DNA of 64,000 nt from Palleronia pontilimi (GTDB lineage Bacteria; Pseudomonadota; Alphaproteobacteria; Rhodobacterales; Rhodobacteraceae), in NCBI RefSeq assembly GCF_016412875.1, contig NZ_JAEKPD010000009.1:177039-241038 (forward strand). The letters are read 5' to 3'. The translations under genes were made by a program, and so were the position numbers. A model generated the notes under the pieces. It did no database searches, had not been told where the DNA came from, and was given only the letters and a program-made list of their open reading frames with translations. Positions 36,628 through 45,192 of the stretch are shown here, piece by piece (position 1 is the first letter of the stretch; every line of letters begins with the position of its first letter).

Positions 36628-38232
36628 TTACTCCGCGGGTTGGGCGATGGCGGCGGCCTGGGGCTGGCGGATGGTCATCCACATGTTCCAGACCATGATC
36701 AGCGCGCCGGTGAGGTAGAGAACGCCCCCCAGGCCGCGCACCACGTACATCGGGAACTTGGCGTCGACGGTGTCGGCGAAGGAATTGACCAGGAAGCCGT
36801 TCTGGTCGACCTCGCGCCACATCAGGCCTTCCATGATGCCCGTCACCCACATGGACGCGGCGTAGAGAACGATCCCCACGGTCGCGAGCCAGAAATGCAC
36901 GTTGATCGCGGGGATCGAATACATCTCGCGGCGGCCCCAGAGCTTCGGCGTCAGGAAGTAGATCGCGGCGAAGGTGATCAGCCCGTTCCAGCCCAGCGCG
37001 CCGGAATGCACGTGGCCGATGGTCCAGTCGGTGTAGTGGCTCAGCGAGTTGACCGCGCGGATCGACATCATCGGGCCTTCGAAGGTGGACATGCCGTAGA
37101 AGGCCAGCGACGCCACCATCATGCGGATGATCGGGTCGGTGCGGATCTTGTCCCACGCACCCTGCAGCGTCATCAGGCCGTTGATCATGCCGCCCCAGCT
37201 GGGCATCCACAGCACGACCGAGAACACCATGCCCAGCGTCGACGCCCAGTCGGGCAGCGCGGTGTAGTGCAGGTGGTGCGGTCCGGCCCAGATATAGAGG
37301 AAGATCAGCGCCCAGAAGTGGATGATGCTCAGCTTGTAGCTGTAGATCGGTCGGCCCGCCTGCTTGGGGACGAAGTAATACATCATGCCCAGGAAGCCCG
37401 CCGTCAGGAAGAAGCCGACCGCGTTATGGGCGTACCACCACTGGGTCATCGCGTCCTGCACGCCCGAGAAGACCTGCACCGATTTCGAGCCCCAGATGCT
37501 GACCGGGATCGACAGGTTGTTGACCACGTGCAGCATGGCGACGGTGACGATGAAGGACAAAAGGAACCAGTTGGCGACGTAGATGTGCCGCTCGCGCCGT
37601 TTCAGGATCGTGCCCATGAAGACGGCGAGATAGACGACCCAGACCAGTGTCAGCCAGATGTCCACGTACCATTCCGGCTCGGCGTATTCCTTGGATTGGG
37701 TGGCGCCCAGCAGGTAGCCGGTGGCCGCCAGCACGATGAACAAATTGTAGCCCCAGAACACGAACCACGCGGCGTTCCCGCCCCAGAGCCGCGCGCCGCA
37801 GGTCCGCTGGACGATGTAGAACGAGCTGGCGATCAGCGCGTTGCCCCCGAAGGCGAAAATCACCGCCGACGTGTGCAGCGGCCGCAGCCGCCCGAAATTT
37901 GCGTAGGGTTGCGCCCAGTCCAGGTTCAGCACCGGGAAGGCCAATTGGAAGGCGATATAGGTGCCCACCAGGAACCCCGCGATGCCCCAGAAGGCGGTGG
38001 CGATGACGCCGTAGCGGACGGGGCCGTCCATGTAGCCTTCGGGCGTGGCGACGCGCGCGTCGGGGCCCGCGGGCTCTTCCATGTGGCGCAGGGTGTGGAT
38101 CATCAAGCCCGCGGCCAGCGCCATGATCAGCAGCGCGTGGACCATGTACGCCAGGTCGCGCGCCCAGTTGGCCGCCAGGGCCGCGAAAAGCGCGATCGCC
38201 GCAAGGGCGATCAGTTTCAGATAGTCGGACAT
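36628..38232 (-). CDS. ccoN: cbb3 cytochrome oxidase catalytic subunit I
   Basis: This 534-residue heme-copper oxidase subunit has about twelve membrane helices. Conserved histidines include those in [48 protein letters not shown] and [13 protein letters not shown]. Together they bind low-spin heme b, high-spin heme and CuB. It reduces oxygen to water with high affinity under microaerobic conditions. The start chosen (MSDYLKL) has AAGGGA about seven bases upstream; an earlier ATG would add 12 residues. An FNR box lies about 65 bases upstream. Confidence 0.96.
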   Translation of the reverse strand: MSDYLKLIALAAIALFAALAANWARDLAYMVHALLIMALAAGLMIHTLRHMEEPAGPDARVATPEGYMDGPVRYGVIATAFWGIAGFLVGTYIAFQLAFPVLNLDWAQPYANFGRLRPLHTSAVIFAFGGNALIASSFYIVQRTCGARLWGGNAAWFVFWGYNLFIVLAATGYLLGATQSKEYAEPEWYVDIWLTLVWVVYLAVFMGTILKRRERHIYVANWFLLSFIVTVAMLHVVNNLSIPVSIWGSKSVQVFSGVQDAMTQWWYAHNAVGFFLTAGFLGMMYYFVPKQAGRPIYSYKLSIIHFWALIFLYIWAGPHHLHYTALPDWASTLGMVFSVVLWMPSWGGMINGLMTLQGAWDKIRTDPIIRMMVASLAFYGMSTFEGPMMSIRAVNSLSHYTDWTIGHVHSGALGWNGLITFAAIYFLTPKLWGRREMYSIPAINVHFWLATVGIVLYAASMWVTGIMEGLMWREVDQNGFLVNSFADTVDAKFPMYVVRGLGGVLYLTGALIMVWNMWMTIRQPQAAAIAQPAE

Positions 38233-38291
38233 CTGCGGTCCCTTCCCGATCGTTCCGGGTTGGGACATGGCAGCCTGGCGCGCGCGCCGCC

Positions 38292-38305
38292 TTGATCCAG
38301 GTCAA
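38292..38305. promoter_or_regulatory. FNR box upstream of ccoN
   Basis: TTGATCCAGGTCAA is close to the FNR/FnrL consensus TTGAT-N4-ATCAA (one mismatch). It lies between the end of fnrL and ccoN, placed to activate ccoNOQP at low oxygen. Confidence 0.85.
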
Positions 38306-38312
38306 GACGGGA

Positions 38313-39044
38313 TCAGTCGATCAGGCGCCCGTCCTCGTCGTCGCCCGCCTCGATCAGCAGGGCCGACAGATCCGGGCAGGCGATGCCGCGCCGCCCTTCC
38401 AGCGCGATCAGCCCGGCCTTGCGCAGGCCGGTGATCTGGCGGCTGACGGTTTCGATCGTCAGGCCCAGATAGGTCGCCATCGCCTCGCGCGTCAGCGGCA
38501 GTTCGGCGCGCAGGGGATGGGTGTCGGTCGACGCGCGGCGCAGGATGTTGGCGAGCAGCGTCGCCACCTTTTCGCGCGCGGTCTTGCGGCCCAGCACCAG
38601 CATCCAGTCGCGCGCGGCGTCCAGCTCGTCCAGCGACATCTCGAGCAGGCGCTGGCCCACATGCGGCGTGTCGCGCAGCATCCGCTCGAACGCGTCGCGC
38701 TTGAACAGGCACAAGGTCAGGTCGGTGGCCGCGACCACCTCGTAGGCCGCGGCGGCGCGGCCCGGGCGGCCCACGAAATCCGACGGCATCAGCAGGCCCA
38801 CCATCTGCATCCGCCCGTCTTCCATGGTGCGCGTCAGGGTGGCGCAGCCGGTCACGACCGAGCCCACGAAGGGCAGCGGCGCGCCTTCCATCACGATGGT
38901 CTCGCCCGCGTGCCAGCTGCGATAGGATTTCATCGCCGCCAGCCGGTCGATCTCGTCGCCTTCGCAGCTGGCGCAGACCGCGCGGTGGCGGATCGGGCAC
39001 TGGATACAGGCTTCGGTCGCAAGGGACGGGTCGAACTGGCTCAT
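38313..39044 (-). CDS. fnrL: FNR-type oxygen-responsive transcription regulator
   Basis: This 243-residue CRP/FNR family regulator has N-terminal cysteines at 13, 16 and 24 in CIQCPIRHRAVC. An internal one in VTGCATLT would complete a 4Fe-4S cluster. The cyclic-nucleotide-like beta-roll is followed by a helix-turn-helix with LTREAMATYLGLTIETVSRQ, whose E-xx-SR contacts match the TTGAT half-site. It lies divergent to hemN and just upstream of ccoN. FNR boxes lie on either side, so it very likely controls both and may autoregulate. Confidence 0.94.
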   Translation of the reverse strand: MSQFDPSLATEACIQCPIRHRAVCASCEGDEIDRLAAMKSYRSWHAGETIVMEGAPLPFVGSVVTGCATLTRTMEDGRMQMVGLLMPSDFVGRPGRAAAAYEVVAATDLTLCLFKRDAFERMLRDTPHVGQRLLEMSLDELDAARDWMLVLGRKTAREKVATLLANILRRASTDTHPLRAELPLTREAMATYLGLTIETVSRQITGLRKAGLIALEGRRGIACPDLSALLIEAGDDEDGRLID

Positions 39045-39065
39045 ATGGGTGTTGTCCCACCTCTT

Positions 39066-39079
39066 TTGACCTGCATCAA
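39066..39079. promoter_or_regulatory. FNR box in the fnrL-hemN divergent region
   Basis: TTGACCTGCATCAA differs from the TTGAT-N4-ATCAA consensus at one position. It sits 22 bases upstream of the fnrL start and 35 bases upstream of hemN. It could activate hemN under low oxygen and repress or autoregulate fnrL. Confidence 0.85.
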
Positions 39080-39114
39080 GGCAGAGCTGCGCGCGATCGC
39101 CACTCTGCCGTTGC

Positions 39115-40458
39115 ATGACACATATTGATCCCGGCCCGGGTGCCGCAGCCCCGCCGCCGCGCGCGCCACGCTACACCAGCTATCCCCCGGCCACCCATTT
39201 CCACGATGGGGTCGGCCCGGACCGCGCACGGCACTGGCTGGGCCGGATCGCCCCCGGGACCCGCGTGTCGGTCTATGCCCACATCCCGTTCTGCCGCCGC
39301 CTTTGCTGGTTCTGCGCGTGCCGCACGCAAGGCACGCTCAGCGAAGCGCCGCTCGCCCCCTATATCGACGCGCTGGCGGCCGAGATCGACCTGGTCGCCG
39401 ACGCCCTGCCCGGTGCGGTGGCAACGGCGCATCTGCACCTGGGCGGCGGCACACCCACCTTCCTGCCGCCCGCGCTTCTGGTGCGGCTGTTCGGCCTGCT
39501 CGACGCGCGGCTGCCGCGCATGCCGGATGCCGAGACGTCCGTCGAGGTGGATCCGACCGAACTGGACGCGGCGCGGCTGGATGCGCTTGCGGGGGCCCGC
39601 GTGACCCGGGCCAGCCTTGGCGTGCAGGATTTCGACCCGGCCGTCCAACGGGCGATCGGCCGACCCCAGAGCTTCGAGCGCACGCGCCAGGCCGTGGAAG
39701 GCCTGCGCGCGCGGGGCATCGACGCGATCAACCTGGACCTGCTTTACGGATTGCCGAAGCAGACCGCCGCCAGCCTGGAGCGCACGCTTGAGCTCGCGTT
39801 GTCGCTGCGACCCGACCGGTTGGCGATCTATGGATATGCGCATGTGCCCTGGGCGTCGAAGCGGCAGGTGATGATCCGGTCCGAGGATCTGCCCGACGCC
39901 ACCGCGCGGCTGGACCTGTCCCGGCGCGCTGCCGCGCGGGCCCGCGCCGCGGGCTACCAGCCCGTCGGGATCGACCATTTCGCGCTGCCCGACGATCCGA
40001 TGGCCCGCGCCGCGCGCGACGGCACCTTGCGGCGCAATTTCCAGGGCTACACCACCGACACCGCGCCCACGCTGATCGGGCTCGGGGCGTCGGCGATCTC
40101 GCGGCTGCCGGGCGGTTACGCGCAGAACGCCCCGCGCACCGCCGACTGGCGCGCGCGGGTGCTGCAGGGCCGTCTTGCCACCGTGCGGGGCCATGTGGCC
40201 ACGCGCGACGACGCGGTGCGCGCCGCCGCCATCGAGCGGCTGCTGTGCGCGTTTCGCGTGGATCCCGGCGAGCTCGCCGACCCCGCGCTGATCGCCACGT
40301 TGACGGATCGGGCCGCGCGCGCCTGGCCGGACGCCGTCCTGCGCGACGCGACAGGCATTTTGACGATCCGGCCCGGCGCGCGTCACTTGGCGCGGCTTAT
40401 CGCTATGGAATTCGACGCCTACGCCGTTTCGCCCGACCGCCACAGCGTCGCGGTCTGA
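39115..40458 (+). CDS. hemN: Oxygen-independent coproporphyrinogen III oxidase
   Basis: This 447-residue radical SAM enzyme decarboxylates coproporphyrinogen III in heme synthesis without oxygen. It has the motif HIPFCRRLCWFCACRT (CxxxCxxC with the extra cysteine typical of HemN), LHLGGGTPTFL, GVQDFDPAVQRAIGR and IDHFALPDDPM. The N-terminal PRYTSYPPATHFHDGVG is characteristic of true HemN rather than HemW. The FNR box upstream and the neighbouring fnrL and cbb3 genes fit use at low oxygen. Confidence 0.94.
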   Translation: MTHIDPGPGAAAPPPRAPRYTSYPPATHFHDGVGPDRARHWLGRIAPGTRVSVYAHIPFCRRLCWFCACRTQGTLSEAPLAPYIDALAAEIDLVADALPGAVATAHLHLGGGTPTFLPPALLVRLFGLLDARLPRMPDAETSVEVDPTELDAARLDALAGARVTRASLGVQDFDPAVQRAIGRPQSFERTRQAVEGLRARGIDAINLDLLYGLPKQTAASLERTLELALSLRPDRLAIYGYAHVPWASKRQVMIRSEDLPDATARLDLSRRAAARARAAGYQPVGIDHFALPDDPMARAARDGTLRRNFQGYTTDTAPTLIGLGASAISRLPGGYAQNAPRTADWRARVLQGRLATVRGHVATRDDAVRAAAIERLLCAFRVDPGELADPALIATLTDRAARAWPDAVLRDATGILTIRPGARHLARLIAMEFDAYAVSPDRHSVAV

Positions 40459-40489
40459 GATTCCCTTGAACTCCCGGAAGGAGCATCGA

Positions 40490-40888
40490 ATGATCCGATA
40501 CATCGCCCTGAGCTTGCTTGTCGCGGCCTGCCAGACCACGCCCCGCGACGATATCGTGTCGTCGGGGCGCGTGCTTTACCAGGAAAATTGCGCCAGCTGC
40601 CACGGGATATCGGGGCGCGGCGACGGGCCGCTGGCCAGCAGCCTCAGCCGCCGTCCCACCGACCTGACGGCCTTCACGGATCTGGGCGAGCCGCTGTCCA
40701 GCGCGCAGATCATGGAAGTCGCCCATGGGGGCAACAGGGCAGGTCGCCCGGGCGAGCTGATGCCCGCCTTCGACGAGATCCTCGACGGCCCGCTGGTTCT
40801 GTTCGACAGCGGCGACGGCATCGCGACACCGACACCGCTGCCGCTGGTGCAGATCGCAGAATACGTGCGCACGCTCGGGGCGAACTAG
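40490..40888 (+). CDS. Small cytochrome c lipoprotein
   Basis: This 132-residue protein has a lipoprotein signal (MIRYIALSLLVAACQ, lipobox LVAAC) and one heme c motif CASCHG with a likely methionine ligand in GELMPAFDE. The start has GGAAGGA seven bases upstream. It follows hemN closely and may share its oxygen-regulated transcript. Likely a periplasmic electron carrier tethered to the membrane; the partner is unknown. Confidence 0.85.
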   Translation: MIRYIALSLLVAACQTTPRDDIVSSGRVLYQENCASCHGISGRGDGPLASSLSRRPTDLTAFTDLGEPLSSAQIMEVAHGGNRAGRPGELMPAFDEILDGPLVLFDSGDGIATPTPLPLVQIAEYVRTLGAN

Positions 40889-40928
40889 GCCCGCCCCCGC
40901 ACCGTCCGCGCCCGATCACGGATCGGGA

Positions 40929-40942
40929 TAAGGCTTGCCTTA
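40929..40942. promoter_or_regulatory. Palindrome upstream of pgsB
   Basis: TAAGGC-TT-GCCTTA is a perfect 6-bp inverted repeat located 64 bases before the pgsB start, in the only sizeable gap on this strand. A dimeric regulator could bind here; none is identified. Confidence 0.35.
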
Positions 40943-41005
40943 AGCAGTTTCGGTCACACTGGCCCGAAGGCGACGGACGTCGCGCGCAGAACGGATCGGG
41001 CCCGG

Positions 41006-42268
41006 ATGAGCGACACCTTCCAGAACTGGGGACCGCTGGCATTGGCCACGCTGGCCGCTGCCTCGGTCATCGTGTTCTGGATCCTGCAGACCGCCCGGCA
41101 CGAACGATTGCTGGCCCGCCTGCCGATCCGCGTCCATGTCAACGGCATCCGCGGCAAGTCCACCATCGTGCGCTACATCGCCGGAGCGTTGCGCGAAGGC
41201 GGCATCACGACGGTCGCCAAGACCACGGGCAGCGCGACCCGGCTGATCCATCCGGACGGATCGGAAGAACCGATCCGGCGGATCGGCGCGCCGACGATCA
41301 TCGAGCAGATCGAGATCCTGGGACGCGCGACCGGCCCGGACACCCAGGCCATCGTGATCGAGTGCATGGCGCTCGACACCGAGTATCAGCGCATCTCGGA
41401 GCAGCGGATGATCCGGGCGACGGACGGCATCATCGCCAATGTCAGGCGCGACCACGTCGAGCAGATGGGGTACGAGCTGCCCGATATCGCCCGGGCGCTG
41501 TCGAACACGGCGCCCCTGAACGCGCCCCTGCTGACGGCCGAACGGGACCCCGAGCTGCGCGCGATCCTGTCGCAGGCCGCGCGCGCCCGGGGCGGCCAGC
41601 TGGTCGCGGTGCGCGGCGCCGATGTCTCGGACGCCGAGCTGGACGGCTTCGGCCCCCTGACCTTCCCCGAAAACGTGGCGCTGGCACTGGCCGTGGCCGA
41701 GCGGCACGGCGTCGATCGTGCGACTGCCTTGCGCGGGATGCGGGGCGCAAGGATGGATCCCGGCGCGTCCGGCGTGTTCCATCACGCCATCGACGGCCGC
41801 GATTTGTGGTGGATCAACCTGTTCGGCGTGAACGACGTGGACAGCGCCCGGATCAACCTGCGGCGGGTGATGGGCTGGGCCGAGCGGCGGGGCGACGTCG
41901 CGCTCGTGCTCAACAACCGCGCCGACCGGGAAAACCGGACGCTGCAATTCGCCGAGATGCTGTCTGAAATGGGCGCGGCAACACGCGTTTTCCTGTCGGG
42001 CGAAGGACTCGACAAGCTGCAGGACGCGCTCAGGCATGCGGGTCTGGACGACGCTAGCAGACTGGACCTGCCGAAGGATTTGTCACCGCGCGCGGTGCTG
42101 CACAGCGTGTCGGACAAGGGCTCGGTCGTGCTGATCGGACTGGCGAACATCCATACGCGCGACGCCGACCTGATCCGCGCGGTGCTGGAAGATCCCGCCG
42201 CCGCCTGGAGCGGCGACAGGGACACGGACGTGGCGCAAGCCCCCTGCACCGACCGGGACGCCGCCTGA
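41006..42268 (+). CDS. pgsB: PgsB/CapB-type poly-gamma-glutamate synthase
   Basis: This 420-residue protein has an N-terminal membrane helix (LALATLAAASVIVFWIL) and the Mur-ligase-like core of CapB/PgsB. It shows HVNGIRGKSTIVRYIAG as the nucleotide-binding loop, VIECMALDTEYQ, IIANVRRDHVEQMG and ALVLNNRADRENRT. The family joins glutamates through gamma linkages using ATP. The stop overlaps the pgsC start (TGATG). The polymer made here is inferred; other poly-amino acids are possible. Confidence 0.85.
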   Translation: MSDTFQNWGPLALATLAAASVIVFWILQTARHERLLARLPIRVHVNGIRGKSTIVRYIAGALREGGITTVAKTTGSATRLIHPDGSEEPIRRIGAPTIIEQIEILGRATGPDTQAIVIECMALDTEYQRISEQRMIRATDGIIANVRRDHVEQMGYELPDIARALSNTAPLNAPLLTAERDPELRAILSQAARARGGQLVAVRGADVSDAELDGFGPLTFPENVALALAVAERHGVDRATALRGMRGARMDPGASGVFHHAIDGRDLWWINLFGVNDVDSARINLRRVMGWAERRGDVALVLNNRADRENRTLQFAEMLSEMGAATRVFLSGEGLDKLQDALRHAGLDDASRLDLPKDLSPRAVLHSVSDKGSVVLIGLANIHTRDADLIRAVLEDPAAAWSGDRDTDVAQAPCTDRDAA

Positions 42269-43410
42269 TGGCGCTCTACTACCATCCCGACCTGGTGCGC
42301 TTCGCCTTCGTCCTTGGGATCGTCGTGTCGATCCTTTTCTACGAGCGTCGCCACCTGACGACCGGGGGCATCGCCGTGCCGGGCTACCTGGCTTTCGCGA
42401 TCTTCCAGCCCTTCATCGTGCCCGCCGTCTTTCTTGCGGCGCTGGCAAGCTACCTGGCCGTGCACAAGGGATTGGCGCGCCTGATGATCCTGCCCGCCGC
42501 CGCGAAATTCAGCCTGACGATCGTCTGCTCGTCGGTGATCCACCTGGCCGTGGACGCGACCCTGGTCGCACGGCTCGGCCTGCAGGAAAGCTCGCCGTTT
42601 CTCAGGGGTATCGGCTACGTGGTGCCGGGTCTGCTGGCGCATGACTTCTCGCGCCACGGCATCGCCAAAACGACCGTGAACGTGGGCGTCACCACCTGCA
42701 TCGTCGCGGTCGCGCTTGTCGGCCTGATCTTCGCGTTCCCCGATCTGGCGCGGGTGCAGGCCAGCCCGGTGACTGACGTGTTCCCGATCCGCCTGGCCTT
42801 CTTGCCGCTTCTGGTGTTCCTCAGCCTGATCGCGTGGCTGGGTCTCGTGCGGATGCACGGGCTGCGATGCGGCGGCTTCCTGGGCGGGGCGTTCCTGACC
42901 CTGCTCGTGCTGCAACCGTCCGAGCTTGTCCGCTTCGCCCTTGCGGCGCTGGCGACGGGGTTGGTGGTGCGGCACCTGCTCGACCCGGTGTGCATCCTGT
43001 TCGGACGCCGCCGCTTTGCCGCCCACATGCTGGTGGGGGCCTGCCTGTCCTGGGCGGCGTTCCGGGTGTCCGAACTGCACTTCGCGGGCGAGACTATTTC
43101 GGTCGTCACGCCTTCGCTGTCGGTCCTGGGCGTTCTTCTGACGGGACTGATCTCGCATGATATCGACCAGGTCGGCCCCGCGCATTTCGCGCTGGGCGCA
43201 TTCCTGAGCATCGGGTTCACCCTGACCGGCACGCTGCTTCTGGTCGAAGCGGTGACCGCCCAGCGCGCGGAAGTGGCGCTGCCGCTGCTGGTTTGCTTCG
43301 TCGTCGGGGCCGTGCTGCTGGCCACCCGCCCGGCGCACCTGCGCGCCCTGGCGGCGCGCGCGTCGCACCTGTTTTTCACCCAAGGATCCCGAAATGCCGC
43401 AGACCGATGA
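42268..43410 (+). CDS. pgsC: Double-length PgsC/CapC membrane protein
   Basis: This 380-residue protein has about ten or more hydrophobic segments. CapC/PgsC proteins are usually near 150 residues. Here the sequence reads as two CapC-like halves: the first starts around RRHLTTGGIAVPGYLAF, the second around HGLRCGGFLGGAFLTLLVLQ, with similar spacing to VHKGLARLM and VVRHLLDPVCILF. CapC pairs with CapB to form the membrane synthase and export route. Tandem duplication or fusion is therefore likely. It starts within the pgsB stop and overlaps the next gene by 17 bases. Confidence 0.8.
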   Translation: MALYYHPDLVRFAFVLGIVVSILFYERRHLTTGGIAVPGYLAFAIFQPFIVPAVFLAALASYLAVHKGLARLMILPAAAKFSLTIVCSSVIHLAVDATLVARLGLQESSPFLRGIGYVVPGLLAHDFSRHGIAKTTVNVGVTTCIVAVALVGLIFAFPDLARVQASPVTDVFPIRLAFLPLLVFLSLIAWLGLVRMHGLRCGGFLGGAFLTLLVLQPSELVRFALAALATGLVVRHLLDPVCILFGRRRFAAHMLVGACLSWAAFRVSELHFAGETISVVTPSLSVLGVLLTGLISHDIDQVGPAHFALGAFLSIGFTLTGTLLLVEAVTAQRAEVALPLLVCFVVGAVLLATRPAHLRALAARASHLFFTQGSRNAADR

Positions 43411-44620
43411 GACGAATGACGCCACCGGGCGCAGCGGACCTGCCCGCTTTTCCATGTCGAAGGTGGTGCTGACCATTGCCGGGCTGGTCGTCGGCGCGAC
43501 CGCGATCCTGCTGACGCTGGCGCCGGACGTGCCGCCAAAAGGAACGCTGACGCTTGGCGATGCCTATGTCCATGGCGCGGTGACCCATGTGGGTATCGCG
43601 CATAGCGCGCGGATCGCGGCGCTGCGGGTGGATCTGGGCGACAAGGTGACGGCCCGCGATGTGGTCGCGACACTCGACGCGGACGCCCTGCGGGCCCGCG
43701 TCCGCGGGGCCGAGGCGGACGTGACGCGGCTGCGGGCGGAGCTTGCGCGCGCCGAAATTGCCGACAGCGTGGCCGAGGGCCGACTGGCAGGCGCCCGCGC
43801 GCAGTCCGAAGCCGCGATCCGGGCCGCCGACGCGCGTGTGGCATCCGCCCTGGCCGCGCGGGACAGCGCCCAAGACGCGCTCGAGCGGAATTCCGAACTG
43901 GCCCGTCGCGGGATCATCGCGAAAGCCAGGCTGGAGGAGTTCGAGCGGGCCGCCGAAGAGGCCACGGCGCTGGTCGCGCGGCGCCGAGCCGAACTGACTG
44001 AAGCGCAAGCGGCCACGGTGGCGCTGGATGCCCGCGCCGAACGCTCTGGCCTGCGCGCGGCCGAACGCGCGGTGCTGCGCGCGCGGCTTGCCGAAGCGCA
44101 GGCGGATCTCAGCCGGTTGCAATCGGGCCTGGCGGATACCGATGTCGCGGCGAAGGTCAGCGGCGTGGTCGTCGATGTCGCCGCGCGGGCGGGCGCGTCG
44201 GTGCGGCCCAACGACACCATCGTGTCCATCTGGAACACCGATCGCATCTGGATGCGCGCCTGGGTCGCGGAAGATCAGGTCGCCCGGATTTCCAGCGGCG
44301 ACCGCGCCACGATCGAGATCGACGCCCTGGCGGGTCGCAGCGTTCAGGGCACGGTTCAGCGGATCCTGGTCTCGCGGAACGGGCAGGAGCAGCTTCTGCC
44401 GGGCCAGCCGATCTCGCCGCTCTTGCCGGACGAGTCGCGCTTCGCGGTGCAGGTCGCCTTCGATCCCGGGACCGGGCTGCGCGATGCCCTGCTGCCGGGC
44501 ATGTCCGGCACGGTCCGGATCGCGCTGACCGAAGGGGCCGACACGCAACAGGGCCCGACCGAAAAGATCCTGTCCTACGGGCGCGGCCTGCTGCAGATGC
44601 TCACGTCGAGGAAGGGATAG
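43394..44620 (+). CDS. HlyD-family membrane fusion (periplasmic adaptor) protein
   Basis: This 408-residue protein has one N-terminal membrane helix (VVLTIAGLVVGATAILLTLA). A lipoyl-like half-domain precedes a long alpha-helical coiled coil rich in Ala, Arg and Glu (about 100-240). The second lipoyl half (VSGVVVDVAARAGASVRPND) and a beta-barrel ending DALLPGMSGTVRIAL follow. Such proteins bridge an inner-membrane transporter to the outer membrane. No ABC or MFS partner is present; the overlap with pgsC suggests it serves polymer export. Confidence 0.85.
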   Translation: MPQTDETNDATGRSGPARFSMSKVVLTIAGLVVGATAILLTLAPDVPPKGTLTLGDAYVHGAVTHVGIAHSARIAALRVDLGDKVTARDVVATLDADALRARVRGAEADVTRLRAELARAEIADSVAEGRLAGARAQSEAAIRAADARVASALAARDSAQDALERNSELARRGIIAKARLEEFERAAEEATALVARRRAELTEAQAATVALDARAERSGLRAAERAVLRARLAEAQADLSRLQSGLADTDVAAKVSGVVVDVAARAGASVRPNDTIVSIWNTDRIWMRAWVAEDQVARISSGDRATIEIDALAGRSVQGTVQRILVSRNGQEQLLPGQPISPLLPDESRFAVQVAFDPGTGLRDALLPGMSGTVRIALTEGADTQQGPTEKILSYGRGLLQMLTSRKG

Positions 44621-44710
44621 CCGCGCCCATCGCGGCCCGGCTACCGCTAGGCGCGGCGGGCGTCAGCGGGTATCTTCTGAATGGGCCAAGACCGACGCCG
44701 GAGGACACAC

Positions 44711-45109
44711 ATGCACACGCGGAGAAGACATGCCGCACTCGCGGCGTGGGTGACGCTCTTCGGTTCCGCGGCGCCGGCCCAGGGCGCGGACGATCTTGCC
44801 GACCGGGCGCTGAAGGGGGATTTCGATGCAACCGGCGTCATCGCCTGCGCGCAATCGGGGCGCGAGGCTTTTGGGCGCTGCGAGGTCGGGATCTTCCGGG
44901 GCGACGGACGCAGTGCCGTGGCGGTCGTGGTGTTTCCCAACGGGTTCCGCCGCACCCTGTCCTTCGAAGACGGCATGTTCCTGCGCGCCAATCCAACCAT
45001 GTCGGGCACGGGCACCGACACGCAGTCGCGGCTTGAGGTTGGCATTCACAGCATCCGGGTGGAGGGGCAGCGCTACACGCTGCCCGATACGCTGGTCTTC
45101 GGCGACTAG
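44711..45109 (+). CDS. Hypothetical secreted protein
   Basis: This 132-residue protein starts at the ATG preceded by GGAGG. It has a twin-arginine-like basic start followed by AALAAWVTLFGSAAPAQGA as a signal peptide. The mature part is small, beta-rich and has two cysteines (ACAQSGREAFGRC) that may form a disulfide. I do not recognise a family. It lies about 90 bases after the hlyD-type gene on the same strand and could be co-transcribed with the polymer cluster. Confidence 0.65.
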   Translation: MHTRRRHAALAAWVTLFGSAAPAQGADDLADRALKGDFDATGVIACAQSGREAFGRCEVGIFRGDGRSAVAVVVFPNGFRRTLSFEDGMFLRANPTMSGTGTDTQSRLEVGIHSIRVEGQRYTLPDTLVFGD

Positions 45110-45192
45110 CGCGCCCCCGGCGGCGCCACCGCGCCACCGCCGGGGGATCGGCGCGGGCCGCGACGCCGGAAATGCGGCGCGGCCCGGCCAGA

